Virus record (IMG/VR): IMGVR_UViG_3300047557_000687 | Coordinates: 1 to 20,741 of that record | DNA from: a virus | Direction: 5' to 3' (one strand) | DNA length: 20,741 bases | Part shown: positions 14,871 to 20,741 of the stretch, piece by piece | Layout of the letters: each line of letters opens with the position of its first letter | Position numbering within the stretch: the first letter of the stretch is position 1 | Notes under the pieces: generated by a model | Told to the model about the DNA's origin: nothing | What the model saw: the letters and a program-made list of their open reading frames with translations, nothing else | Database searches by the model: none | Translations under genes and position numbers: made by a program

Positions 14871-14890
14871 GGTGGAATCGACTCTCCACC
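14871..14890 (-). other. Stem-loop upstream of promoter candidate
   Basis: GGTGGA and TCCACC flank an eight-base loop (six paired bases) immediately after the micro-ORF. A run of eight T follows on the minus strand only after 20 bases. That distance makes it weak as an intrinsic terminator, but it could attenuate transcription or protect the RNA end between the portal and scaffold units. Confidence 0.4.
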
Positions 14891-14908
14891 GGGAGCACCT
14901 CACGTGAA

Positions 14909-14956
14909 TTATCTACGGGTTTTGCGACCACGCATCATTTTGCGACCATACATCAT
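14909..14956 (-). CDS. Very small basic peptide (15 codons), possible micro-gene
   Basis: ATGATG at 14956 opens a frame encoding MMYGRKMMRGRKTRR and then TAA. A strong AAGGAG lies six bases upstream, inside the end of the previous gene, which is the best argument that it is real. The peptide has eight Arg/Lys of 15 residues and contains two copies of an M-x-GRK unit made from an 11-base direct repeat (TGGTCGCAAAA; plus 14920-14930 and 14938-14948). It is too short for a family assignment. It could be a DNA-binding peptide, a translated leader, or a spurious frame with a chance ribosome binding site. Confidence 0.45.
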   Translation of the reverse strand: MMYGRKMMRGRKTRR

Positions 14957-14958
14957 GC

Positions 14959-15141
14959 TTATCTCCTTGTAGTAGAACGATAACTGCGGGGTTGAGGGAC
15001 ATTAGACTGACGTGAAATTGTACGTGTCATGCCTAATGAGGACGGTCTCTCTGTAGTTTCTATAGCACGAGCGCTCAAACGGGGCTGGTCTTGAGGACCT
15101 ACTGTTTGGGATATTCCACTTACGGGTACGTCAGCAGCCAT
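14959..15141 (-). CDS. Small basic protein after portal, 60 aa
   Basis: The frame is open further upstream, but the start is best placed at the ATG at 15141-15139: GGAGG precedes it, and the portal TGA (15145-15143) lies just before (TGATATG). The protein MAADVPVSGISQTVGPQDQP is followed by RLSARAIETTERPSSLGMTR and ends RSYRSTTRR. It is Arg/Ser-rich and probably disordered. Its role is unknown. It is the only gene between the portal and the micro-ORF, and its end contains the micro-ORF ribosome binding site. Confidence 0.65.
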   Translation of the reverse strand: MAADVPVSGISQTVGPQDQPRLSARAIETTERPSSLGMTRTISRQSNVPQPRSYRSTTRR

Positions 15142-15142
15142 A

Positions 15143-16780
15143 TCATTCCTCCGTTGGCATTTCAGGTGCGGAAGGCGGTGTTGGAGGGCTTGCTGGAGCT
15201 TGCATCGCTGCCATTTCTTCCTCTTTCTGCTCACGAATCCGCAGTTTCTCTATGAGTAATTGTTTCATTGGTGGCTCTAACAAGTCAAGCAAAGATTCTC
15301 TGTCAATCGCTTGGGCTTGAAATAAATTAAATGCCAATGTCCGCAAATCCTCTGTAAAGATAGGGCTATTGCTGTGTGCATCCACTTTTACAACGTAATC
15401 GCCCGTAAATTGGTTAGCAATAAACGGAATATTGCGGTCATCCACGTATCTTGTGTTGTCATAGACTTGCATGAGCTTGAGATAGAGGGTTGCTACCTTT
15501 TCTAAAGCATCTTCGACAATCAATGCTCGCTTTTTGGCTCGGGATGAACCCAAACGGGCAAGTTGGCTTGCGTGTCCAGCACTGCGAACCCCTGATTCTC
15601 CTCGTCCTTGTAGAACAGAACTAATGCCGGAAGCCTCTGCGAACATAGCATCAATTTCAGCAATCTCCCGATATGAATCGTTAGGTATGGACGGGGCAAG
15701 CTGTTCGATTTTGGCATTAGGACTATCGGTTGCGAGAAGTCCAGCTGCTCGATTGAGGGCAAAGTTCTTTTCATCGAGAATCCCTGTAAAGCCAATCAAT
15801 GCGGTTGGTGGGGCGACTTGTTTAGACAGCAAGTCTAATATCTCCGTCATCCGTTTATTACGCATTTGCTGTAAGAAAATGAGCATTTGCACTTCAGACT
15901 GACCCCAGAAGTAATCGTACTGGGGGTTTGGAGCTATCTGGATAAAGGGTAACTCGCCTTTTAGGAACAAAGATTCGCCCGGACGGTCATAAATTACTAC
16001 GTCTGGGTCAGCAATCGTGACGCACTGGTAGTCTTCGGTATCGTCATTCCATACCCAAAGCTCCCGCATCTCAACAGTATCCTCGGCTACAGTAGGCTTG
16101 TACTTATTCATACCGCCTAAATCCATATTAACGTTACCGTAAATGGTTGGCGTGACTGAACTTGTAATGATTCGGTCCATGGCTTCAGGAATTTCGGTAC
16201 GCTCATGCTGTACGGCATTGACCCGAGCCACAATTTCTTCCCGCTTGGGGTGGCTATAGAGGCGGTTATAGAGTTCTGACTTGGTGATGTAGTAGGTTTG
16301 TACTATAGCTTCTTGACGGTCTAAGCCAGTAACGTCCTCACGCAGTACGCCCATCGCACCCGGCTCTACCATGTAGGGCTGAATACCGTTGCGGTACACG
16401 AGCTTAATAAAGGTCGAGTTGTAGCAAAGAGCCCAGTTCAATGCCATGGAGAAAACGGCATCGGCGTTAGAGTTCATCCACTCGTTGTTTAGCGCCTTGG
16501 TCAGTACGGGTATCTTGTGATGCTCTGCTGGCGGGACTGCAGCACCTAAGTTAATCGAAAAACGGGTGGTTTCTGCTGAGTAAATAAAGCTAGAGAGCTG
16601 GTCAATGTGCGGATAAATCTTGTTAAATAACGCTGGTGGCTCCTCGGGTTCGCTACCAAAAAGGTAAAACGAGCGCTGCACCATGTAGTCCGAGCGACGT
16701 GTTTCACGTGTAACATTGCATTTAAAGGCTAGGTTAATGTAGAACAGTTCACGTTCAACGTCATTACTTGGGATTTTCAC
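15143..16780 (-). CDS. Portal protein
   Basis: This 545-residue protein lies in the standard slot between terminase and scaffold. It has typical portal features: an early aromatic segment (FNKIYPHIDQLSSFIYS), a wing region with FSMALNWALCYNSTFIKLVY, a probable crown-related EDTVEMRELWVWNDD, then DLLSKQVAPPTALIGF. The RGESGVRSAGHASQLARLGS motif, followed by SRAKKRALIVEDALEKVATL (long channel helix) and KLMQVYDN, is typical of podoviral portals of the P22-like class. The C-terminus is Pro-rich and acidic. The start is GTG (plus CAC at 16778-16780), overlapping the TGA of the previous gene (GTGA), with AAGGA about nine bases upstream. The dodecameric portal is the vertex through which DNA is packaged. 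Confidence 0.9.
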   Translation of the reverse strand: MKIPSNDVERELFYINLAFKCNVTRETRRSDYMVQRSFYLFGSEPEEPPALFNKIYPHIDQLSSFIYSAETTRFSINLGAAVPPAEHHKIPVLTKALNNEWMNSNADAVFSMALNWALCYNSTFIKLVYRNGIQPYMVEPGAMGVLREDVTGLDRQEAIVQTYYITKSELYNRLYSHPKREEIVARVNAVQHERTEIPEAMDRIITSSVTPTIYGNVNMDLGGMNKYKPTVAEDTVEMRELWVWNDDTEDYQCVTIADPDVVIYDRPGESLFLKGELPFIQIAPNPQYDYFWGQSEVQMLIFLQQMRNKRMTEILDLLSKQVAPPTALIGFTGILDEKNFALNRAAGLLATDSPNAKIEQLAPSIPNDSYREIAEIDAMFAEASGISSVLQGRGESGVRSAGHASQLARLGSSRAKKRALIVEDALEKVATLYLKLMQVYDNTRYVDDRNIPFIANQFTGDYVVKVDAHSNSPIFTEDLRTLAFNLFQAQAIDRESLLDLLEPPMKQLLIEKLRIREQKEEEMAAMQAPASPPTPPSAPEMPTEE

Positions 16781-17202
16781 GAGGCATCCTTTATGCTTAG
16801 ATTCTGATGGTCAGCAATATACGAGGCAGTTTTAGGACCTTTCAAGGTCGTAGAAGACTTGACAGCCTGTAAGCCATTGACCATTTCACCATTAATCGAC
16901 TGAGTATTGAACTGGCTAATTTGGTTAGGAGCGCCCCAACGAACAGCAAATGGATTGTCGGGTTGCTTCGGTGCAAACCGTGGTGGCTGGGCTTCACCTT
17001 CTCTTACGGATTTAATGTCGCTCATATTAAAGTCCATTGCTAGTTGCTGTACAGTGCGGTCATTGTTTTTGGTCCTATCCGATTTTAGACCGACTGGCTG
17101 CAAAAATACTACTTGTACTGTATCGCAACCATGTGGACAAATCGGTTTCGTGGACTCAAAAAATCCATGAACATCGCATTTGTAATCATTCTTTACCGCC
17201 AT
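16777..17202 (-). CDS. Zinc-ribbon (FmdB-like) protein, 141 aa
   Basis: The first 30 residues contain YKCDVHGFFESTKPICPHGC, with CDVHG and CPHGC as two metal-binding knuckles, a zinc-ribbon pattern resembling FmdB-like proteins. The rest has AMDFNMSDIKSVREGE, FAVRWGAPNQ and a Ser/Lys-rich end, without further domains. Similar small zinc-ribbon proteins are encoded just upstream of portal genes in some aquatic phages. The stop overlaps the portal GTG by four bases. A role in packaging or head assembly is suggested by position only. Confidence 0.8.
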   Translation of the reverse strand: MAVKNDYKCDVHGFFESTKPICPHGCDTVQVVFLQPVGLKSDRTKNNDRTVQQLAMDFNMSDIKSVREGEAQPPRFAPKQPDNPFAVRWGAPNQISQFNTQSINGEMVNGLQAVKSSTTLKGPKTASYIADHQNLSIKDAS

Positions 17203-17217
17203 ATTATTCCCCTTTCA

Positions 17218-17610
17218 TCATTTGAGCAATTCATCTAGGTTTGGGTCGGAGTAGTCGCCACGGGCTTTTAATCCAACCTTTAACTTAATCTCTTTACCAT
17301 CTACAGTTAACTGGAAACTGCGTCTTGCCTTGGGCTCGGGCTTTTCCCGATAGGTCACTCGCTTCTTACCGTTGTACCGATTACGCATAATGGCGACTTC
17401 GCCGTTCATGTAGTGCGTCAGCGCCTTATCTACACGGATTTGTAGGCGCTCAGAAAACGGTTCAGTTTCATAAATAAAGACTTTTTTAAGTGAGCTATCG
17501 CTAACCCCACAAAGGTCTGCAAATAAGGCGATGCTAATACCACGGTCATGGTCTGCAAAAAAGCGCTTCATCTGGCGCATCAGCTCGGCTTTCGTTCTTA
17601 CTTTTTGCAT
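17218..17610 (-). CDS. Helix-turn-helix protein, 130 aa
   Basis: The protein is basic, with a likely HTH at residues about 25-48 (ISIALFADLCGVSDSSLKKV, the GVSDSSLKK turn matching recognition-helix patterns). Basic stretches follow (RNRYNGKKRVTYREKPEPKA) and then a strand-rich tail. It overlaps the methyltransferase gene by 13 bases. It could be a regulator of late genes or a small packaging DNA-binding protein. A small-terminase role is possible but it is on the far side of the large terminase. No evidence of function beyond the HTH. Confidence 0.72.
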   Translation of the reverse strand: MQKVRTKAELMRQMKRFFADHDRGISIALFADLCGVSDSSLKKVFIYETEPFSERLQIRVDKALTHYMNGEVAIMRNRYNGKKRVTYREKPEPKARRSFQLTVDGKEIKLKVGLKARGDYSDPNLDELLK

Positions 17611-18131
17611 TTACGCCCCCAAAAGTACAAATCGTAACTTGTTTGGTTTGTAGAAAAAGCATGACTTTCAAACATTTTGGCAAAGTCAAAACAAGCCGTA
17701 AAGTCAGCATCGGTCAGGTTTTGGTAGTAATCGTTAGTGAATGGAGCATCTTTAGGATTTGTCCTAGTCGTGCCATGCTCCGCCCTTCCTGTAGTAGCGC
17801 AAGTGAACACTAACAATCCGCCGGGTTTGAGCAAGTCGTACATTTTTTGAAAAGTACGTTGCCAATGTTTATCGTGTTCAAAGCACTCGCACGAGATGGT
17901 TACATCAAAAACTTCGTCCTTATACGGTAATTGGTGTCCATAGCAGACAATATCAACCCCCGGACCAATACCTAAATCGCATCCAACGTAAAGACTGGGG
18001 TTTGTAAAGAACTCTCGGACTGTGCCATTAATGTTGAGCGAACCAATCTCAGCGACTCTTGTATTGATAAAGTCTTCTGGATACAGCTCCAAAACAGACC
18101 TTACAAAGTTTTGTTGGGCTGCGTGTGACAT
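17598..18131 (-). CDS. SAM-dependent methyltransferase
   Basis: This 177-residue protein has a Rossmann-like class I methyltransferase pattern (Methyltransf_11 type). Motif I is VAEIGSL (26-32; Ser in place of Gly at the third position). An acidic residue at the end of beta2 (Asp52, YVGCDLG), FDVTISCECFEHDKHW (75-90) and LLKPGGLLVFTCAT (100-113) follow. That length covers only a minimal methyltransferase fold. It follows the DUF5672-like gene with a 31-base overlap, so the two were probably acquired together. The substrate is unknown; pairing with a possible sugar-transfer protein makes a glycan or small molecule more likely than DNA (no DPPY or similar motif). Confidence 0.85.
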   Translation of the reverse strand: MSHAAQQNFVRSVLELYPEDFINTRVAEIGSLNINGTVREFFTNPSLYVGCDLGIGPGVDIVCYGHQLPYKDEVFDVTISCECFEHDKHWQRTFQKMYDLLKPGGLLVFTCATTGRAEHGTTRTNPKDAPFTNDYYQNLTDADFTACFDFAKMFESHAFSTNQTSYDLYFWGRKCKK

Positions 18132-18910
18132 ATTGTGTATCCAAGGGTATTAAATAATTCGTACACCCGTTCTTCGTTTTTAATTGCTTTCATCTCATCA
18201 CTACTTAATAACCAATTAATAGTATTATCATCTATAAGTCGTCTAAAGCGACTGTGATGACCAAATACGCAAGAAAGGTCAACGTCCTTATGCAAGGTAT
18301 CGTCTAGGTGCTCAAACGAAAAGTAAATTGCTTCGGAATCTGGGGCAAACTTTAAGCCAACCGATTCTAGTGACGGACGCATAAAGCAACAAAGTTGCAC
18401 ATCTTCGTTTTGGAAAATGTCTTGTTGCTTAACGTGCATCGTAATACCGTATTTAGAAGGAGCTTCTAAAAAGCGCTTGGAGCGTAAGCTAAAGCCACCG
18501 TTTTGGACAATCTGTTGAACGTCATCTCGCCCAACCCATTGAAATCCAGTAACGTAAAAGTTATCGCCACATTTAGCTGCGTGGGTTAGTCCACCAACAT
18601 AGTCGTACTCTAGCCATTTATCCCGCCACGCAGATGGATTTAGCGCCCACCCATCGTCTTGCACAATTAAGGCAAACTCAGTATCAATGAAGCTGTGCAA
18701 GCAGTAGATGACAAAGTGGCTATAACCAGAATAATCTAATCCTTGATGTAACACCTTCTGCTCAATGTTAGTATCTACTAACTTATCAGTTATTAATAAC
18801 TTCTTTGCACCGGGTAGCGCTCTAGCGGTACGCTCAATCGACGGAATCATGCTTTTCGCTCCGCCGTTACCGTGTATGGCAACAATCGTAATGTTGCTGT
18901 AATCACGCAT
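18101..18910 (-). CDS. DUF5672-like protein, possible glycosyltransferase
   Basis: I place the start at the ATG at 18910-18908 (MRDYSNITIVAIHGN, 269 residues), eight bases before the end of the terminase gene; the longer frame needs a TTG start. The sequence has an opening YSNITIVAIHG strand, HFVIYCLHSFIDTEFALIVQ followed by DDGW (85-88), EYDYVGG (101-107), NGGFSLRSKRFLEA (137-150) and NEDVQLC (168-174). This order is the DUF5672 pattern, a family thought to be glycosyltransferase-like, with QDDGW in the place of a DxD-like nucleotide-sugar motif. The family role is not proved. It lies directly upstream of a methyltransferase, so the pair may modify a glycan. Confidence 0.78.
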   Translation of the reverse strand: MRDYSNITIVAIHGNGGAKSMIPSIERTARALPGAKKLLITDKLVDTNIEQKVLHQGLDYSGYSHFVIYCLHSFIDTEFALIVQDDGWALNPSAWRDKWLEYDYVGGLTHAAKCGDNFYVTGFQWVGRDDVQQIVQNGGFSLRSKRFLEAPSKYGITMHVKQQDIFQNEDVQLCCFMRPSLESVGLKFAPDSEAIYFSFEHLDDTLHKDVDLSCVFGHHSRFRRLIDDNTINWLLSSDEMKAIKNEERVYELFNTLGYTICHTQPNKTL

Positions 18911-20666
18911 TGCCGTACATCCCAATGCGTTTTAAGTAGTTAGCCACATTCTTACCGACGGCAATCTGGTCAGGCTCAAGGTTATCGAGTGGCTTATTAG
19001 TCATCCGAGTGACCCGTTGGTTAATCAGTCTTGGTTGCACTTGCTCTGCAAAGGCAGCGGTAGCCAAGGCACTTGCAATCACACGGTCATCTTTGTTTCT
19101 GCCCATCGCAGCAATAACGCCACCCTCACGAACCACGGACTTCATTTCTTCTAAGCAATCCATGGAAAACACATTCATCATGCCACGCTCGAAAAAGTCT
19201 TTCATGTAAGAGAGCATCCTCTCTTTTGAGGCGGAGGTCGTAACCCAGCCAAGGGAGTTTGACCAGCCACCAAAAGAATCGTTGCGTCGCCAGATGTAAT
19301 TTTGCATATGGGCTAAAACAGCGTAGAGGTCTCGCCCCTTTTGGTCTCCCAAGGAGGTAGCGTAACGCTTGAGGTTACGTATCTCGTTAATGACGGCTTG
19401 ACCCGGACCATTGACTTCCAAGTTAAGGGTTGAGTTCTTGTACGCCCCAGCTAGGTAGCAGATGACCCACGCAAACTGGTAGGTGTTTAGTTCAGACGTA
19501 GCAAACTCCGCAACTTGGTCCAAACCGTCAGCATAGCAACGGTACACTTGTATGCAATGGCGGTCAGCCCAATCACTAGAGCCATAAGCGGGGTCAGCAC
19601 CAATAACGTAATAAGCAGTGTCCACCGGCTCCTCCCAAATGGACAGCGTAGCCATACGTTCCGTGCTTTTAAGCAATACCGTGTCTTCAAAGTTTGCTCC
19701 CATGGAAAAACGATAAAAGTCTGGCTGCATTTTCTTGGCTTCTTTAGCAGCTTCCGTACAACGGTTGGTTGAGAAGAAGCTCGTACCCGTCATCACAAAG
19801 GCGTAGTCTTCCGTGGGCGGAAACTCTTGGTACATGAGCCCATCGTCCTTAATTCCTTCGTGTAGCTTCCAACGCCACCACGCCATTTGGCGGGAATTAA
19901 TCTCAAAGTTGTAGAGCTTCTTAATCTCTTTGGTCCATTCTTTTTCTTCAGGACTTAGCTTTCCATCCCAATAGACTTTGTAGATGTCGGAGTCTGGGTC
20001 TGCTTGGTAAAACTGGTTACGCCACCAGCCACAAAAAATAGCCCGTTGAGTCTTCGCCCGTTTAGCTGTCGTGTACATATCGTGAAACATATTGAAGCCA
20101 CGAGCCGTACTCTCAAAGAGGTACAAACGGTTTGGGTTATTTTCCGCTAATGAAGCTAGCAAGGAGGCTAATCCTTCTTCATCTCCCCAAGAACTGGTTT
20201 CAGTTCCGTGCAGATAGGTGATAGCTTTACCTCTACCGAGTGAGCCTTTTGCTCGGAGTCCAGCCACTTGATAAAAGAGTCGGCTTCGGTTTTTGAGAGA
20301 AAGCTGATTTCGGTTGTGAGCGAGAAGTGGGATTCTAAATTCTTTTGGTAAGCCCTCCATATACATGGAGAGAGTTGACCTGAACATATCTCGATTTTCT
20401 TCTGTATCTGTAGTAAGAGTTCCTTGCAGCCCCGGGTTGAGGAAGTGCCAATACAGGTCAAGCGCAAGCGAAATAGTGGTAATACCCAGCTGTCGCCCTT
20501 TAAGAATAACGAAGAAGTGGACATCATCGGCTAATCCTTTCGCAATTTCGTCCATTACATAGGTTTGTGTTCCTAGTAATGTATCCATTTTCCGTAAGCC
20601 TTGCTCTTTGGTCTCGATTTTCAGTTCCGAGCAAAACTTGTAGAACTGCTTTAGATTGAAGTCCAT
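18903..20666 (-). CDS. terL: Terminase large subunit
   Basis: This 587-residue protein carries both ATPase and nuclease signatures. The Walker A-like P-loop is KGRQLGITT (56-64), as in K-x-R-Q-x-G-x-T terminases. A Walker B-like ITYLHGTETSSW holds the candidate catalytic Glu156, and the coupling motif is FESTARG (184-190). The linker FPPTEDYAFVMTGTSFF (282-298) is standard. The RNase H-like nuclease has Asp358 (GADPAYG), Glu417 (LNLEVNGPG) and Asp526/527 (KDDRVIASALATAA). It drives packaging and cuts concatemers. The ATG at 20666 lies inside the end of the upstream gene (16-base overlap). The ribosome binding site is weak. Confidence 0.95.
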   Translation of the reverse strand: MDFNLKQFYKFCSELKIETKEQGLRKMDTLLGTQTYVMDEIAKGLADDVHFFVILKGRQLGITTISLALDLYWHFLNPGLQGTLTTDTEENRDMFRSTLSMYMEGLPKEFRIPLLAHNRNQLSLKNRSRLFYQVAGLRAKGSLGRGKAITYLHGTETSSWGDEEGLASLLASLAENNPNRLYLFESTARGFNMFHDMYTTAKRAKTQRAIFCGWWRNQFYQADPDSDIYKVYWDGKLSPEEKEWTKEIKKLYNFEINSRQMAWWRWKLHEGIKDDGLMYQEFPPTEDYAFVMTGTSFFSTNRCTEAAKEAKKMQPDFYRFSMGANFEDTVLLKSTERMATLSIWEEPVDTAYYVIGADPAYGSSDWADRHCIQVYRCYADGLDQVAEFATSELNTYQFAWVICYLAGAYKNSTLNLEVNGPGQAVINEIRNLKRYATSLGDQKGRDLYAVLAHMQNYIWRRNDSFGGWSNSLGWVTTSASKERMLSYMKDFFERGMMNVFSMDCLEEMKSVVREGGVIAAMGRNKDDRVIASALATAAFAEQVQPRLINQRVTRMTNKPLDNLEPDQIAVGKNVANYLKRIGMYGNA

Positions 20667-20741
20667 GGCTTTTTTCTTTCGTTATCAAATTCATCTAGGT
20701 TCCATTCTGCGACTTTAAGCCGAGCCGTCTTGTTTCTAGCC
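20651..20741 (-). CDS. C-terminal end of upstream gene (partial; possible small terminase)
   Basis: Reading from the window edge, a frame encodes ARNKTARLKVAEWNLDEFDN, then ERKKPWTSI and TAA, overlapping the terminase start by 16 bases. The basic C-terminus and place directly upstream of the large terminase would suit a small terminase subunit, but with only 29 residues visible the family cannot be assigned. The N-terminus lies outside the window. Confidence 0.55.
   Translation of the reverse strand, partial: ARNKTARLKVAEWNLDEFDNERKKPWTSI

Noticed and set aside
14871-14890. Stem-loop considered as the T-arm of a tRNA
   Set aside because: The GTCGATTCC part looks like a T-loop, but no matching acceptor 5' strand (TTAGTTG expected for CAACTAA) or D and anticodon arms are found at the right distance.
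14871-14890. Stem-loop considered as an intrinsic terminator
   Set aside because: The T run begins about 20 bases after the stem and falls in the proposed promoter spacer, too far for a typical intrinsic terminator.
15142-15234. Upstream extension of the small basic protein gene to 15234
   Set aside because: The extension overlaps the portal C-terminus, while GGAGG directly precedes the ATG at 15141 after the portal stop.
18911-18925. Longer TTG start for the DUF5672-like gene
   Set aside because: It needs a rare start and gives a five-residue extension inside the terminase; the ATG at 18910 leaves the usual strand YSNITIVAIHG at the N-terminus.
1-20741. Possible CRISPR array, integrase or attachment site
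   Set aside because: No regularly spaced repeats, recombinase motifs or tRNA-linked direct repeats were seen; repeats found are coding repeats in fibre or tail genes.

Overview
This window is a stretch of a tailed double-stranded DNA bacteriophage (Caudoviricetes). All genes I can support lie on the minus strand, in tight operon style, so transcription runs from high to low coordinates. The order is the classic late module: large terminase, portal, scaffold, major capsid protein, head-completion proteins, a large tail hub or stabilisation-like protein, and tail fibre or adhesin genes. No tape-measure gene, tail-tube gene or long tail module lies between the capsid and the fibres. A short-tailed (podovirus-like) particle is therefore the best inference. 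Base composition is moderately AT-rich, and most genes have recognisable AGGAG-type ribosome binding sites, so the host is a bacterium. The fibre and head proteins resemble those seen in phages assembled from aquatic metagenomes, but the host genus cannot be told from this sequence.

Layout in transcription order. 20741-18903: the tail of an upstream gene and the large terminase. 18910-17598: two accessory enzymes, a DUF5672-like protein and a SAM-dependent methyltransferase. 17610-16777: a small helix-turn-helix protein and a zinc-ribbon protein. 16780-15143: portal. 15141-13596: several small proteins, including a 15-residue basic micro-ORF, then a gap of about 100 bases with a promoter-like element, a perfect 12-bp palindrome and a stem-loop, then a scaffold-like protein. 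13561-11466: major capsid protein and three small head proteins. 11462-9072: head-tail adaptor-like protein and a large tail protein. 9072-2321: a fibre/adhesin module of at least five adhesin-like proteins, small helper proteins, and two free-standing homing endonucleases of different classes (HNH plus AP2, and GIY-YIG plus NUMOD3 plus zinc finger). 2320-1751: a small membrane protein (possible holin) and an unknown protein. 1714-1: an acyl carrier protein, a beta-ketoacyl synthase and a third, truncated gene.

The most unusual part is the last cassette. A complete acyl carrier protein, with its phosphopantetheine serine, overlaps by four bases a complete ketosynthase that keeps the Cys-His-Lys-His catalytic set. 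A third co-transcribed gene runs off the window. Together they suggest that the phage makes or diverts an acyl chain during infection.

Gene packing is extreme. Six junctions are TAATG one-base overlaps and three are ATGA or GTGA four-base overlaps, which implies translational coupling through the whole late operon. No stretch longer than about 110 bases lacks a gene. I see no tRNA, CRISPR array, insertion sequence, integrase or attachment site.
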